From the NCBI RefSeq assembly GCF_004348725.1, contig NZ_SMKR01000030.1, positions 1-52,103 of the forward strand: a stretch of DNA of 52,103 bases. The letters are read 5' to 3'. A program made the position numbers and the translations under genes. Positions within the stretch are counted from its first letter, which is position 1; every line of letters begins with the position of its first letter. This DNA comes from Kribbella turkmenica (GTDB taxonomy: Bacteria; Actinomycetota; Actinomycetes; Propionibacteriales; Kribbellaceae). Shown piece after piece: positions 38,744 to 47,403 of the stretch. The notes under the pieces are model-generated. The model did no database searches and was not told where the DNA came from. It was given only the letters and a program-made list of their open reading frames with translations.

Positions 38744-41119
38744 ATGGGCAACCTGGTGGGCTCGAACCGCGCCGGTCTCCAGCGGCTGTACTACGACCGG
38801 CCGGCGGACACCTGGCTGGAGGCGTTGCCACTGGGCAACGGCCGGCTCGGGGCGATGTGCTTCGGCGGTGTCGGCAAGGACCGGATCGGACTGAACGACG
38901 AGACGTTGTGGTCCGGCGGTCCGGAGACCGCCCGGTCGCTGTCGACTCCACTCGGTGCGACCGGCGCGGAGGCGGTGCAGGCTGTGCGCGAGGCGCTCAG
39001 GGCCGGCGACATCCGCCGAGCACATGAGCTCGCATGTGGCTTCCACTCCGGCTACTCACAGGCGTATCTGCCGCTCGGCGATCTCCTGCTCGAGACCCGC
39101 GTCGGCGGTACTACGCCGGCCGCCGGCGAGCTGACGCGGTATCACCGGGAGCTCGATCTGGACGCCGCGATCGCCACGTCGGAGTTCGAGGTCGGGGGAG
39201 TGGCGGTTCGGCAAGAGGTCTTCGTCAGCGCGCCGGACGGTGTAATGGTCCAACGAATGACCGCGAGCGAGCCGGTCCTGGCGCTCGAATGCCGGCTGAC
39301 GTCGCAGTTGCTGTCGACGCCGCGCGCAGTCGACAGCGGACTCGGGCTGCTCCTGCAGGCTCCGGCTGACGTCGCGCCGCCCCACCGCGACGTGCCCGAG
39401 CCGATCCGGTACTCCGACGGCGCGGACCGGGGTATGGCGGCCGCGATCGCGTTACGTGCCTCGAGTGACGGCGAGATCAGGTCCACCGACTCCGAACTCG
39501 TTGTCGAGGGCGCAACCGAGATCACGCTGATCCTCTCGTCAGCGACCGGGTACGACGGTCCGTTCGTGACGCCCACGCGGACGGCGGAGGAGTGCTGGGC
39601 TGCCGCGGATCAGGTCGTGCGCGCGGCCTTCGACCGCGAGTACGACGCGCTGCTGGCCGATCACCAGCAGGATCACCGGCGGCTCTACCGGCGTGCGTCA
39701 CTGGAGCTGACCGGGCCGGCGGAGCAGTCCGTGCCGCCGACAGACGTACGGGTGGCGCGTGCGGTCGACGTCGAGGACCCGGCCCTGGCAGCGCTGATCT
39801 TCAACTACGGCCGCTACCTGATGGTCGCGAGCTCGCGGCCAGGCGGCCTGCCCACCACTTTGCAGGGGATCTGGAACGACATCCTGCGGCCGCCGTGGAG
39901 CTCGAACTACACGATCAACATCAACACCGAGATGAACTACTGGCCGGCGGAGACGACCAACCTCTCCGAGTGCCACGAGCCGCTGTTCCGGTTTATCGAT
40001 CAGCTCGCCCAGGCAGGACGCAGTACCGCCCGCGAACGCTACGGCTGCGGCGGGTGGACCGCGCACCACAACGCCGACACGTGGTGCTGGACCTTTCCGG
40101 TGGAGGGCGACCCACGGTGGTCGAACTGGCCACTCGCCGGCGCGTGGCTGGTCCGGCATCTGTGGGACCACTACGAGTTCACCGAGGACCTGACCTTCCT
40201 GGGCGAATCCTGGCCGGTGCTCCGGCGGGCAGCGGAGTTCTGTCTGGACTGGCTGGTCGAGATGCCGGACGGCAGTCTCGGTACGGCACCGTCGACGTCG
40301 CCGGAGAACGACTACATCGCGGACGACGGGCGTCCCGCCTCGGTCACCGAATCGTCGACCATGGACCTCGCGCTCATCTCGGACCTGTTCCTGCACGTCG
40401 AGCAGTCCGCCGAGCTGCTCGACGTCGTCGACCCGCTCGTCGCCGAACTGTCGACAGCCCGCAAGCGCATTCCCGATCCACGGATCGGTGCCCGCGGGCA
40501 GTTGCAGGAGTGGGCCGCGGACCTGCAGGAGGAGGATCCGCATCACCGCCACATGTCCCACCTGACCGGTCTGCATCCAGCGGACGCGATCACGCCGGAC
40601 AGCACACCCGGCCTGGCCGTCGCGGCAGCGCGATCGCTCGACCTCCGCGGGGACGAGGCGACGGGTTGGTCGCTGGCGTGGAAGGTCTGCCTGCGCGCCC
40701 GCCTCCGCGACCAGGCCGCCGCGCATCGCCTCGTCCGGGCGTTCCTGCGGCCGGCTGACGACCGGGCCACCGGTCACGTCGGCAGTGGCGCCGGCGTCTA
40801 CCCGAACCTGTTCTGCGCCCATCCGCCGTTCCAGATCGACGGCAACTTCGGTGTCACGGCCGGAATCGCGGAGATGCTGCTGCAGAGCCACGGCGGCGAG
40901 GTCGAGCTGCTGCCGGCGCTGCCGGCCGAGTGGCCGAGCGGACGCGTCACCGGTCTCCGGGCGCGCGGCGGCCTGGTCGTCGACATCGCGTGGACGCCGA
41001 ACGGCGTCGAGGCGGTCCTCACCGCCGACCGGGACCAGGAACGGATCGTCCGGTACGGCGAGGAGCGGATGCCGGTCCGGCTGACCGCCGGAGCCGGCCA
41101 GCGGGTGAGCTCGAGTTGA
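38744..41119 (+). CDS. GH95 alpha-L-fucosidase
   Basis: A 791-aa inverting glycosidase, typically alpha-1,2-fucosidase (some members act on alpha-L-galactosides). The N-terminal beta domain starts DTWLEALPLGNGRLGAMCFG and LNDETLWSGGPET. The (alpha/alpha)6 barrel has TTLQGIWNDILRPPWSSNYT. Catalytic residues by family pattern are N392 and N394 (ININTEMNYWPAE), E589 (QLQEWAADL) and D699 (FQIDGNFG). No signal peptide, so intracellular. The ATG at 38744 has GGAGGA upstream. First gene of the importer operon; permease follows after 25 bp. Confidence 0.96.
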   Translation: MGNLVGSNRAGLQRLYYDRPADTWLEALPLGNGRLGAMCFGGVGKDRIGLNDETLWSGGPETARSLSTPLGATGAEAVQAVREALRAGDIRRAHELACGFHSGYSQAYLPLGDLLLETRVGGTTPAAGELTRYHRELDLDAAIATSEFEVGGVAVRQEVFVSAPDGVMVQRMTASEPVLALECRLTSQLLSTPRAVDSGLGLLLQAPADVAPPHRDVPEPIRYSDGADRGMAAAIALRASSDGEIRSTDSELVVEGATEITLILSSATGYDGPFVTPTRTAEECWAAADQVVRAAFDREYDALLADHQQDHRRLYRRASLELTGPAEQSVPPTDVRVARAVDVEDPALAALIFNYGRYLMVASSRPGGLPTTLQGIWNDILRPPWSSNYTININTEMNYWPAETTNLSECHEPLFRFIDQLAQAGRSTARERYGCGGWTAHHNADTWCWTFPVEGDPRWSNWPLAGAWLVRHLWDHYEFTEDLTFLGESWPVLRRAAEFCLDWLVEMPDGSLGTAPSTSPENDYIADDGRPASVTESSTMDLALISDLFLHVEQSAELLDVVDPLVAELSTARKRIPDPRIGARGQLQEWAADLQEEDPHHRHMSHLTGLHPADAITPDSTPGLAVAAARSLDLRGDEATGWSLAWKVCLRARLRDQAAAHRLVRAFLRPADDRATGHVGSGAGVYPNLFCAHPPFQIDGNFGVTAGIAEMLLQSHGGEVELLPALPAEWPSGRVTGLRARGGLVVDIAWTPNGVEAVLTADRDQERIVRYGEERMPVRLTAGAGQRVSSS

Positions 41120-41144
41120 CCGCCGGTCCGGACGAGGAGGTCTG

Positions 41145-42137
41145 ATGGCAACCCTGACACGCATCCCGCCGCCCGTCGGCGAAGCACCGGCCGCGCAGCG
41201 TCGACACCGGCGGCGCGAGCGCACCACCCTCACCGGTCTGCGCAGGAGTCTGCGCCGGCACTGGACCCTCTACCTCCTGATGGTCGTGCCGCTGATCTGG
41301 TTCGTGGTGTTCAAGTACATCCCGATGTCGAACGCCGTTCTGGCGTTCAAGAACTACAACGTGGTGGCGGGCATCTGGGGCAGCCAGTGGGTCGGCTTCC
41401 GCAACTTCGAGCTGTTCTTCGAGAACCCGGTCTTCTGGACGCTGCTCAAGAACACCTTCCTGCTGTCCGTCTACACCGTCGCCGCCAGCTTCCCGCTCGC
41501 GATCATCCTGGCGATCGCGCTGAACGAGATCCGCACCGGGCTGTTCAAGAAGACCGTCCAGATGGTGACGTACGCGCCGTACTTCATCTCCACGGTGGTC
41601 GTCGTCTCGATGACCATCCTGGTACTGTCGCCGCGGCTCGGCATCGTCAACGAGGGCCTCGGGTTCTTCGGCGTCCCGGCGGTCGACTTCCTCGGCAACC
41701 CGGACTACTTCCGGCACATCTACGTCTGGTCCGACGTCTGGCAGACCACCGGGTACTCCGCCGTCATCTACCTGGCCGCCCTCGCGGGGATCGACCCGGC
41801 GCTGCACGAGGCCGCGAAGGTCGACGGCGCCGGCCGGCTGCGGCGGATCCTGCACGTCGACCTGCCCGGCATCATGCCGACCGCCGTGATCATCCTGGTA
41901 CTTGCGGTGGGCAACATCATGGCGATCGGCTTCGAGAAGGCGTTCCTCTTCCAGAACCCGCTGAACCTCAGCGAGTCCGAGATCATCGCCACCTACGTCT
42001 ACAAGACCGGACTGCTGAACGCCGACTTCAGCCTGGCCACCGCGGTCGGGCTGTTCAACTCCGTCATCAATCTCGTCCTGCTGCTGGGGGTCAACATGGT
42101 CGCCAAGCGGATCACCGGAAACGGATTGTGGTCATGA
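41145..42137 (+). CDS. ABC transporter permease, LplB type
   Basis: A 330-aa permease. After a basic N-terminus comes LYLLMVVPLIWFVVFKYIPM and the family-typical VLAFKNYNVVAGIWGSQWVG. EAA loop: HEAAKVDGAGRLRRILHVDL. This group pairs with large lipoprotein binding proteins (LplA/YtcQ) for complex oligosaccharides. Start ATG 41145 with GAGGAGG upstream. Confidence 0.95.
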   Translation: MATLTRIPPPVGEAPAAQRRHRRRERTTLTGLRRSLRRHWTLYLLMVVPLIWFVVFKYIPMSNAVLAFKNYNVVAGIWGSQWVGFRNFELFFENPVFWTLLKNTFLLSVYTVAASFPLAIILAIALNEIRTGLFKKTVQMVTYAPYFISTVVVVSMTILVLSPRLGIVNEGLGFFGVPAVDFLGNPDYFRHIYVWSDVWQTTGYSAVIYLAALAGIDPALHEAAKVDGAGRLRRILHVDLPGIMPTAVIILVLAVGNIMAIGFEKAFLFQNPLNLSESEIIATYVYKTGLLNADFSLATAVGLFNSVINLVLLLGVNMVAKRITGNGLWS

Positions 42138-43084
42138 GCGCCGACAGCCCGACCCGGACACGAGTGAGCGCGCGGGCCGAGCGCCGGGAGGCGCGAGTGC
42201 GGCGGATCCGGGAGTCCCGCACGGACCGGATGTTCATGTTCTGCGTCTACCTCCTGCTGACGGTGTTCCTGGCCGTCGTGCTGCTGCCGTTGCTGTACAT
42301 CGTGGCGAGCTCGTTCAGCAGTCCGGAGGCGGTGTCGTCGGGCCGGGTGGTGTTCTGGCCGGTGGAGTTCTCGCTGCGCGGCTACCGCGCGGTGTTCGAG
42401 AACCCGCAGATCATCCAGGGTTACGTGAACTCCCTGTTCTACACGGTTGTCGGCACGGTCGTCAGTGTGGTGATGACGATCGCGATCGCGTACCCGATGT
42501 CGCGGCGTACGCTGGTCGGCCGGAACCTGGTCATGAGCCTGGTCCTGTTCACCATGCTGTTCACCGGCGGGTTGATCCCGACGTACCTGGTCGTCCAGCA
42601 GGTCGGACTGCTGGACACCCGGTGGGCCCTGATCGTCCCGCAGGCCATCGGGGTCTGGCAGGTGATCATCGCGCGGACGTACTTCCGCACCGTGATCCCC
42701 GACGAACTGGTGGAGGCGTCGCAGCTGGACGGCTGCGGCGACCTGCGGTTCCTCTGGTCGGTGGTGATTCCACTGGCCAAGCCGATGATCGCCGTGGTCG
42801 CGCTGATGTACGCGATCATGCAGTGGAACTCGTACTTCGACGCCCTGATCTACCTGAAGAACCCGGACCTGTTCCCGCTCCAGCTGGTGCTGCGCAACAT
42901 CCTGATTCTCAACACCTACAGCGGTGGCGCGATCGACGCGTCCGTCGTCCTGCAGCGGCAGCAACTGGCCGATCTGCTCAAGTACTCACTGATCGTCGTG
43001 GCCAGTGTGCCGGTGCTGCTCATCTACCCGTTCGTCGCGCGCTACTTCACCAAGGGAATCATGATCGGCGCTGTCAAGGGCTGA
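42134..43084 (+). CDS. ABC transporter permease, YtcP/LplC type
   Basis: A 316-aa permease with a basic N-terminal tail, then MFCVYLLLTVFLAVVLLPLL and FTMLFTGGLIPTYLVVQQVG, diagnostic of the YtcP group. EAA loop: ELVEASQLDGCGDLRFLWSV. It ends YFTKGIMIGAVKG. ATG at 42134 overlaps the LplB stop as ATGA. Confidence 0.95.
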   Translation: MSADSPTRTRVSARAERREARVRRIRESRTDRMFMFCVYLLLTVFLAVVLLPLLYIVASSFSSPEAVSSGRVVFWPVEFSLRGYRAVFENPQIIQGYVNSLFYTVVGTVVSVVMTIAIAYPMSRRTLVGRNLVMSLVLFTMLFTGGLIPTYLVVQQVGLLDTRWALIVPQAIGVWQVIIARTYFRTVIPDELVEASQLDGCGDLRFLWSVVIPLAKPMIAVVALMYAIMQWNSYFDALIYLKNPDLFPLQLVLRNILILNTYSGGAIDASVVLQRQQLADLLKYSLIVVASVPVLLIYPFVARYFTKGIMIGAVKG

Positions 43085-43119
43085 TCCTTCGCACCATCTC
43101 TACCCCTGTGAGGGACAAC

Positions 43120-44805
43120 ATGACAACTCAGCTCAGGAGAACCAAGTCCGCGGTGGTCGCCGGGCTCTGCGTGCTGGCGCTCGGTCTCGCCGCCTGCAGC
43201 GGATCCGATACGGCCACGGACCAGAGCAAGCCACTGCCCACCGTGACCGGCAACCCGGCGGTGACGCTGGACGTCTTCGCGCCCCAGGGCGCCGAGACCA
43301 ATCTGGCCACGAACGAGTTCACCCAGAAGATGAACAAGAAGTTCAACATCACCTTCAAGTGGCAGACCACGACGTTCGATGCCGGCCCGGCCAAGGAGAA
43401 GCGCCAGATCTCCCTCGCCAGCGGTGACTACCCGGACCTGTACCTGCTGATCCCGTGGGTCGAACAGTTCACGCCGCCTGAGTTGCTCAAGCTGGGCAGC
43501 CAGGGCGTCGTCGTACCGCTGAACCAGCTGATCGACCAGTACGCGCCGAACATCAAGAAGGCCCTCGACGCGGAGCCGGAGTGGAAGGCGATGGCGACCG
43601 CGCCGGACGGCAAGATCTACGGCTTGCCGCAGTGGGTCGATTGCTACCACTGCTCGTACCAGGGCAAGTTGTGGATGAATTCGGCCTGGCTGAAGAAGCT
43701 CGGGCTCGAGCAGCCGAAGACCACCGAGGACATGGTCAACGTGCTGCGGGCCTTCAAGACCCAGGACCCGAACGGGAACGGCAAGGCGGACGAGATCCCG
43801 CTCAGCGCGAGCGTGCGGAGCGCCCTGATCCCGTACTTCATGAACGCCTTCATCTACAACCCGCAGGGCGCCAGCGGCTACAACAACTCAACGCTGGTCC
43901 TGAACGACGGCAAGGTCGACCTGCAGGCCAACAAGGACGGCTGGCGCGAGGGTCTGGCGTACCTGAACTCGCTCTACAAGGAAGGCCTGATCGACAAGGG
44001 CGCCTTTACCCAGAACCCCGACGCGTTGTCGCAGCAGGGCGACCGCAGCGGTGCGGTCATCCTCGGTTCGGCCACTGTCCTGCACCTGGGCGAGGCGGTC
44101 AGCATCGGCCTGCCTGACGGCCGGGACAAGCAGTACGACGCCGTACCGCCGCTGACCGGACCGAAGGGCGTGAACCACACCGGGTACAACTTCCCGAGTG
44201 CGCCGGGGGCGACGTTCGTGCTGACGAACAAGGCGACCCCGGAGGAGCAGATCCAGGCGATCAAGCTGCTCGACTACATCTTCACCGACGAGGGGCAGAT
44301 CAACGGGCAGTTCGGTAGCGAGGGCAAGGGCTGGGCGAAACCGCAGCCCGGGGACGTCGCGCTCGACAAGTCACTGAAGCCGGTGTTCAAGCTGATCCCG
44401 CAGAAGCCCGGCGCGACCCCGCTGAACTCCGGGTGGGGAGCGATGGCGCAGTACAACAACACCGAGAAGTTCCGGAACTCCGAGGCGATCGCGACCGACA
44501 TCTACAGCCAGCCCGGATACGAGCGGCGGTTGTTCGAGGCCACCAAGCTGTACGAGGGCAAGGAGGACAAGTCGATGATCTACCCGTTCTGGAAGGTCTG
44601 GATCGACCCGTCGCTCGGCAGTGAAGTCGCCACCCTGCAGACCAACCTCGACAACTACGTGCAGCAGAACGCACTGCAGTTCATCACCGGCTCGAAGAAC
44701 ATCGAGTCCGACTGGGACGCCTACGTCAAGGGCCTGGAGGGCCTCGGCCTGAAGCGCTATCTCGAGATCCAGCAAGCCGCGTACGACAAGATGCCCAACA
44801 AGTAG
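43120..44805 (+). CDS. Large sugar-binding lipoprotein, LplA type
   Basis: A 561-aa solute-binding protein. Signal peptide with lipobox LAAC and lipidated C26. The mature part has KWQTTTFDAGPAKEKRQISL and SGDYPDLYLLIPWVEQFTPP. A Ca2+-binding EF-hand-like loop DPNGNGKADE (D216-E225) matches that of alginate-binding AlgQ proteins. Likely ligand: a fucosylated oligosaccharide, inferred from GH95. ATG 43120 with GAGGG upstream. A terminator follows at 44815. Confidence 0.94.
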   Translation: MTTQLRRTKSAVVAGLCVLALGLAACSGSDTATDQSKPLPTVTGNPAVTLDVFAPQGAETNLATNEFTQKMNKKFNITFKWQTTTFDAGPAKEKRQISLASGDYPDLYLLIPWVEQFTPPELLKLGSQGVVVPLNQLIDQYAPNIKKALDAEPEWKAMATAPDGKIYGLPQWVDCYHCSYQGKLWMNSAWLKKLGLEQPKTTEDMVNVLRAFKTQDPNGNGKADEIPLSASVRSALIPYFMNAFIYNPQGASGYNNSTLVLNDGKVDLQANKDGWREGLAYLNSLYKEGLIDKGAFTQNPDALSQQGDRSGAVILGSATVLHLGEAVSIGLPDGRDKQYDAVPPLTGPKGVNHTGYNFPSAPGATFVLTNKATPEEQIQAIKLLDYIFTDEGQINGQFGSEGKGWAKPQPGDVALDKSLKPVFKLIPQKPGATPLNSGWGAMAQYNNTEKFRNSEAIATDIYSQPGYERRLFEATKLYEGKEDKSMIYPFWKVWIDPSLGSEVATLQTNLDNYVQQNALQFITGSKNIESDWDAYVKGLEGLGLKRYLEIQQAAYDKMPNK

Positions 44806-44814
44806 GTCGACCCT

Positions 44815-44842
44815 GGACCGGCCGGTGTGTGCCGGCCGGTCC
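44815..44842 (+). terminator. Terminator of the fucoside operon
   Basis: GGACCGGCCGG and CCGGCCGGTCC form a perfect 11-bp stem with a 6-nt loop, followed by GCTTTTC. It begins 10 bp after the lipoprotein stop. Confidence 0.85.
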
Positions 44843-45117
44843 GCTTTTCACTGACGAGAAGCGACCGCCGTTCGACGCGACGTTCGAGTCCCTGGCCACC
44901 TTCGAAGGCCTCCGACTTCCGCTTCACGCGCCGGGTCGACTCCGTCCCGGCGCGTTCCAGCTGTCCCGGCCGACGGTCCGGTGCCCTCCGAGCAATCCCA
45001 CGGCATCCTGGTGGTCCTCATCCCGGGTAGTTCACCGACTCGACCTGAGTGGTATGGCGGGGCGCATCGCCTCACTCTCCGCGGAGGTCACGGTTTGAGC
45101 ATCTGGGCGACGAGGCC
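44843..45117 (+). pseudogene. Possible frameshifted remnant
   Basis: After the terminator one frame reads FDATFESLATFEGLRLPLHA and GRLRPGAFQLS; another, further on, reads SEQSHGILVVLIPGSSPTRP and EWYGGAHRLTLRGGHGL. Together they look like one decayed protein with a frameshift near 44970, but I cannot name a family and there is no start signal. The alternative is that this is plain non-coding sequence in a GC-rich genome. Confidence 0.3.
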
Positions 45118-45150
45118 TTGTCAGAGATTATTCCAATGGTTAGTTTAACC
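45118..45150 (+). promoter_or_regulatory. Promoter and ROK-type operator of the second sugar operon
   Basis: TTGTCA (45118-45123), exactly 17 bp, then TAGTTT (45141-45146) makes a good sigma-70-type promoter. The -10 is inside GGTTA-GTT-TAACC (45138-45150), a perfect dyad whose TTAGTTT half recalls XylR/ROK operators. The ROK protein at 50805-52064 is the likely binder. The start codon is 68 bp downstream. Confidence 0.6.
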
Positions 45151-45217
45151 GCCACTTGAATCCGCGAGCGCTGCCAACGGCGCTCTCCGCAGGGTTCGCA
45201 AGGCTTGGAGGAACACG

Positions 45218-46516
45218 ATGGACGGGACGCAGCTTTCGCGTCGGGGTTTTCTCGGGATGGGTCTGGCCGCCGGTGTCATCACGCTCACCGCGTGCGGGTC
45301 GGACAGTGACGACAAGGGTTCTTCGTCGGGTAACGCCACCGCCGCCAGCCTGGTGATGACGGTGTGGGGCGGGGAGAACGACAAGACGACGTACCAGAAG
45401 CGGATCGACCTGCTGGTGAAGAAATTCCCCGAGCTGAAGGTGACGCTGCAGCTGATCCCGAGCGACGGGTACGCCCAGAAGGTCCAGACGATGATTGCCG
45501 GCGGCAAGGGCCCGGACATCATGCAGGTCGCCGAGAGCGTCAACGTGTACTCGAGCAAGAACCAGATCCAGCCGCTGGACGAGCTGGCGTCGAAGGCCGG
45601 GCTGGACCTGGAGAAGCGATTCGGCTCGATCGGCAAGCTGTACTCGTACCAGGACAAGGTCTACGCGATCCCGGACCGCTCCGGCGCGATGATCGTCTTC
45701 TACAACAAGGCGCTGTTCGAGGCGAAGGGCATCAAGCCGCCGACCGCGGACTGGACCTGGGACGACGCGCTGAGCGCGTTCAAGGAGCTGACCGTCCCGG
45801 GCAAGCAGTGGGGCTACGCCGGCTCCGGCTGGTGGGCGCAGTGGTGGAGCTTCGTCTACCAGAACGGCGGCAAGATCATCGACGACAGCGGCAGGCCCGC
45901 GGTCGCCACCGACGAGGTGATCGAGGCGCTGCAGTGGTCCGGCGACCTGATCTTCAAGCACGGCGTCGTACCCACGCAGAAGCAGTACGCCGACATGGGC
46001 GCGGACGTCGGCGGGGACCAGGCGTTCGCCAACGGCAAGGTCGCGGTGAACACCACCGGGTTCTGGGGGATCAGCGGCCTGACGAAGTCCGCGATCGACT
46101 GGGACATCGCGCCGCTGTGGAGGGGCAAGGAGCAGGCGGTGACCGCGTTCGGCAGCGGCCTGGCGATCTCCCGGACCGCGAAGAACCCCGAGGCCGCGCT
46201 GAAGGCGATCGACTTCCTCACCTCGCCCGAGGCCCAGCAGCAGATCATCGCCACCGGCCAGGACGTGCCGGCCAACATCGAGGTGCAGAAGAGCGACGCG
46301 TTCCTGAAGCCGGCCTGGATGACCAAGCCGGTGAACATGAACGTGTTCGGCGAGTCCAGCGACTTCGTCTACCGGGCGCCGTTCATCCCCACCTGGAACG
46401 AGATGCAGAAGGCGTTCGAGGACGGACTGGCCGACTTCTGGCTGGGCAAGCAGGACGCCCGGACCGCGCTGACCGCGATCCAGAAGCGGCTCGAGTCCAT
46501 CGTCAAGCCGGGCTGA
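45218..46516 (+). CDS. Tat-exported sugar-binding lipoprotein
   Basis: A 432-aa family 1 solute-binding protein. The signal has a twin-arginine motif (LSRRGFLGMGLAAG) and lipobox LTAC with C26, so it is probably exported folded via Tat and then lipidated. The mature protein has TVWGGENDKTTYQKRIDLLV, GGKGPDIMQVAESVNVYSSK and VFYNKALFEAKGIKPPTADW. Start ATG 45218 with GGAGG 6 nt upstream. First gene of the ROK-controlled operon; ligand unknown, perhaps a beta-galactoside. Confidence 0.95.
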   Translation: MDGTQLSRRGFLGMGLAAGVITLTACGSDSDDKGSSSGNATAASLVMTVWGGENDKTTYQKRIDLLVKKFPELKVTLQLIPSDGYAQKVQTMIAGGKGPDIMQVAESVNVYSSKNQIQPLDELASKAGLDLEKRFGSIGKLYSYQDKVYAIPDRSGAMIVFYNKALFEAKGIKPPTADWTWDDALSAFKELTVPGKQWGYAGSGWWAQWWSFVYQNGGKIIDDSGRPAVATDEVIEALQWSGDLIFKHGVVPTQKQYADMGADVGGDQAFANGKVAVNTTGFWGISGLTKSAIDWDIAPLWRGKEQAVTAFGSGLAISRTAKNPEAALKAIDFLTSPEAQQQIIATGQDVPANIEVQKSDAFLKPAWMTKPVNMNVFGESSDFVYRAPFIPTWNEMQKAFEDGLADFWLGKQDARTALTAIQKRLESIVKPG

Positions 46517-47403
46517 TGTCCAGGTTGCGACGCCGCGAGGCGATGTGGTTCTACCTGTTCGCGTCGCCGTGGATCATCGGGTTCGTCGTGTTCCTGCTCG
46601 GCCCGATGGTCGCGTCGATCTACTTCTCGCTGACCGACTGGGACTCGTTCACGCCGCCGAAGTTCGTCGGGCTGGAGAACTACACCCGGCTGCTGACCGA
46701 GGATCCGGTGTTCTGGAAGGCGTTGTGGAACACGTTCTACTACGCCGCGATCTCGGTCCCGCTGGGGCTCGGGATCGGCCTCTGGCTGGCGAACCTGCTG
46801 AACAAGCAGGTCCGCGTCCGCAAGGTGTTCCGGACTCTGATCTACCTGCCGACGCTGGTGCCGCTGGTCGCGACCGCGATGATCTTCAAGATGGTACTGG
46901 CGCCGTCCGGTCCGCTGAACGACGTGCTCGGGGTGGCCGGCATCCCGGGCCCGTCGTGGCTGCTGGAAGCGATCTGGGTGAAACCCGCGCTGGTGCTGCT
47001 GTCCGTCTGGGGTGCCGGCGGCGCGACCGTCTTGTTGCTGGCAGCCATGAAGGGCATCCCGCGGGAGCTCTACGAGGCCGCCGAGGTGGACGGCGCCGGG
47101 TCGGTCCGCCAGTTCTGGAGCATCACCGTCCCGCAGCTGACCCCGATCATCTTCTTCAACCTGATCATGGGGCTGATCGGGGCGTTCCAGGTGTTCTCCC
47201 AGGTGTACATCCTGACCAAGGGCGGGCCGAACAACGCCAGCCAGATGATGGTCCCGATGCTGTTCGACGAGGCGTTCTCCTTCTACCACATGGGGTACGC
47301 GTCGGCGCTGTCGTGGCTGTTGTTCGCCGTGATCCTGGTGTTCACGCTCCTCGCCTTCCGCACCGCCCGGCGCTGGGTGTTCTACGAGACCGAGGTGAAC
47401 TGA
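46516..47403 (+). CDS. Sugar ABC transporter permease, MalF type
   Basis: A 295-aa permease: MWFYLFASPWIIGFVVFLLG, DSFTPPKFVGLENYTRLLTE, EAA loop YEAAEVDGAGSVRQFWSITV. ATG overlaps the binding-protein stop by one base (TGATG), giving coupling. Pairs with the next gene. Confidence 0.95.
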   Translation: MSRLRRREAMWFYLFASPWIIGFVVFLLGPMVASIYFSLTDWDSFTPPKFVGLENYTRLLTEDPVFWKALWNTFYYAAISVPLGLGIGLWLANLLNKQVRVRKVFRTLIYLPTLVPLVATAMIFKMVLAPSGPLNDVLGVAGIPGPSWLLEAIWVKPALVLLSVWGAGGATVLLLAAMKGIPRELYEAAEVDGAGSVRQFWSITVPQLTPIIFFNLIMGLIGAFQVFSQVYILTKGGPNNASQMMVPMLFDEAFSFYHMGYASALSWLLFAVILVFTLLAFRTARRWVFYETEVN

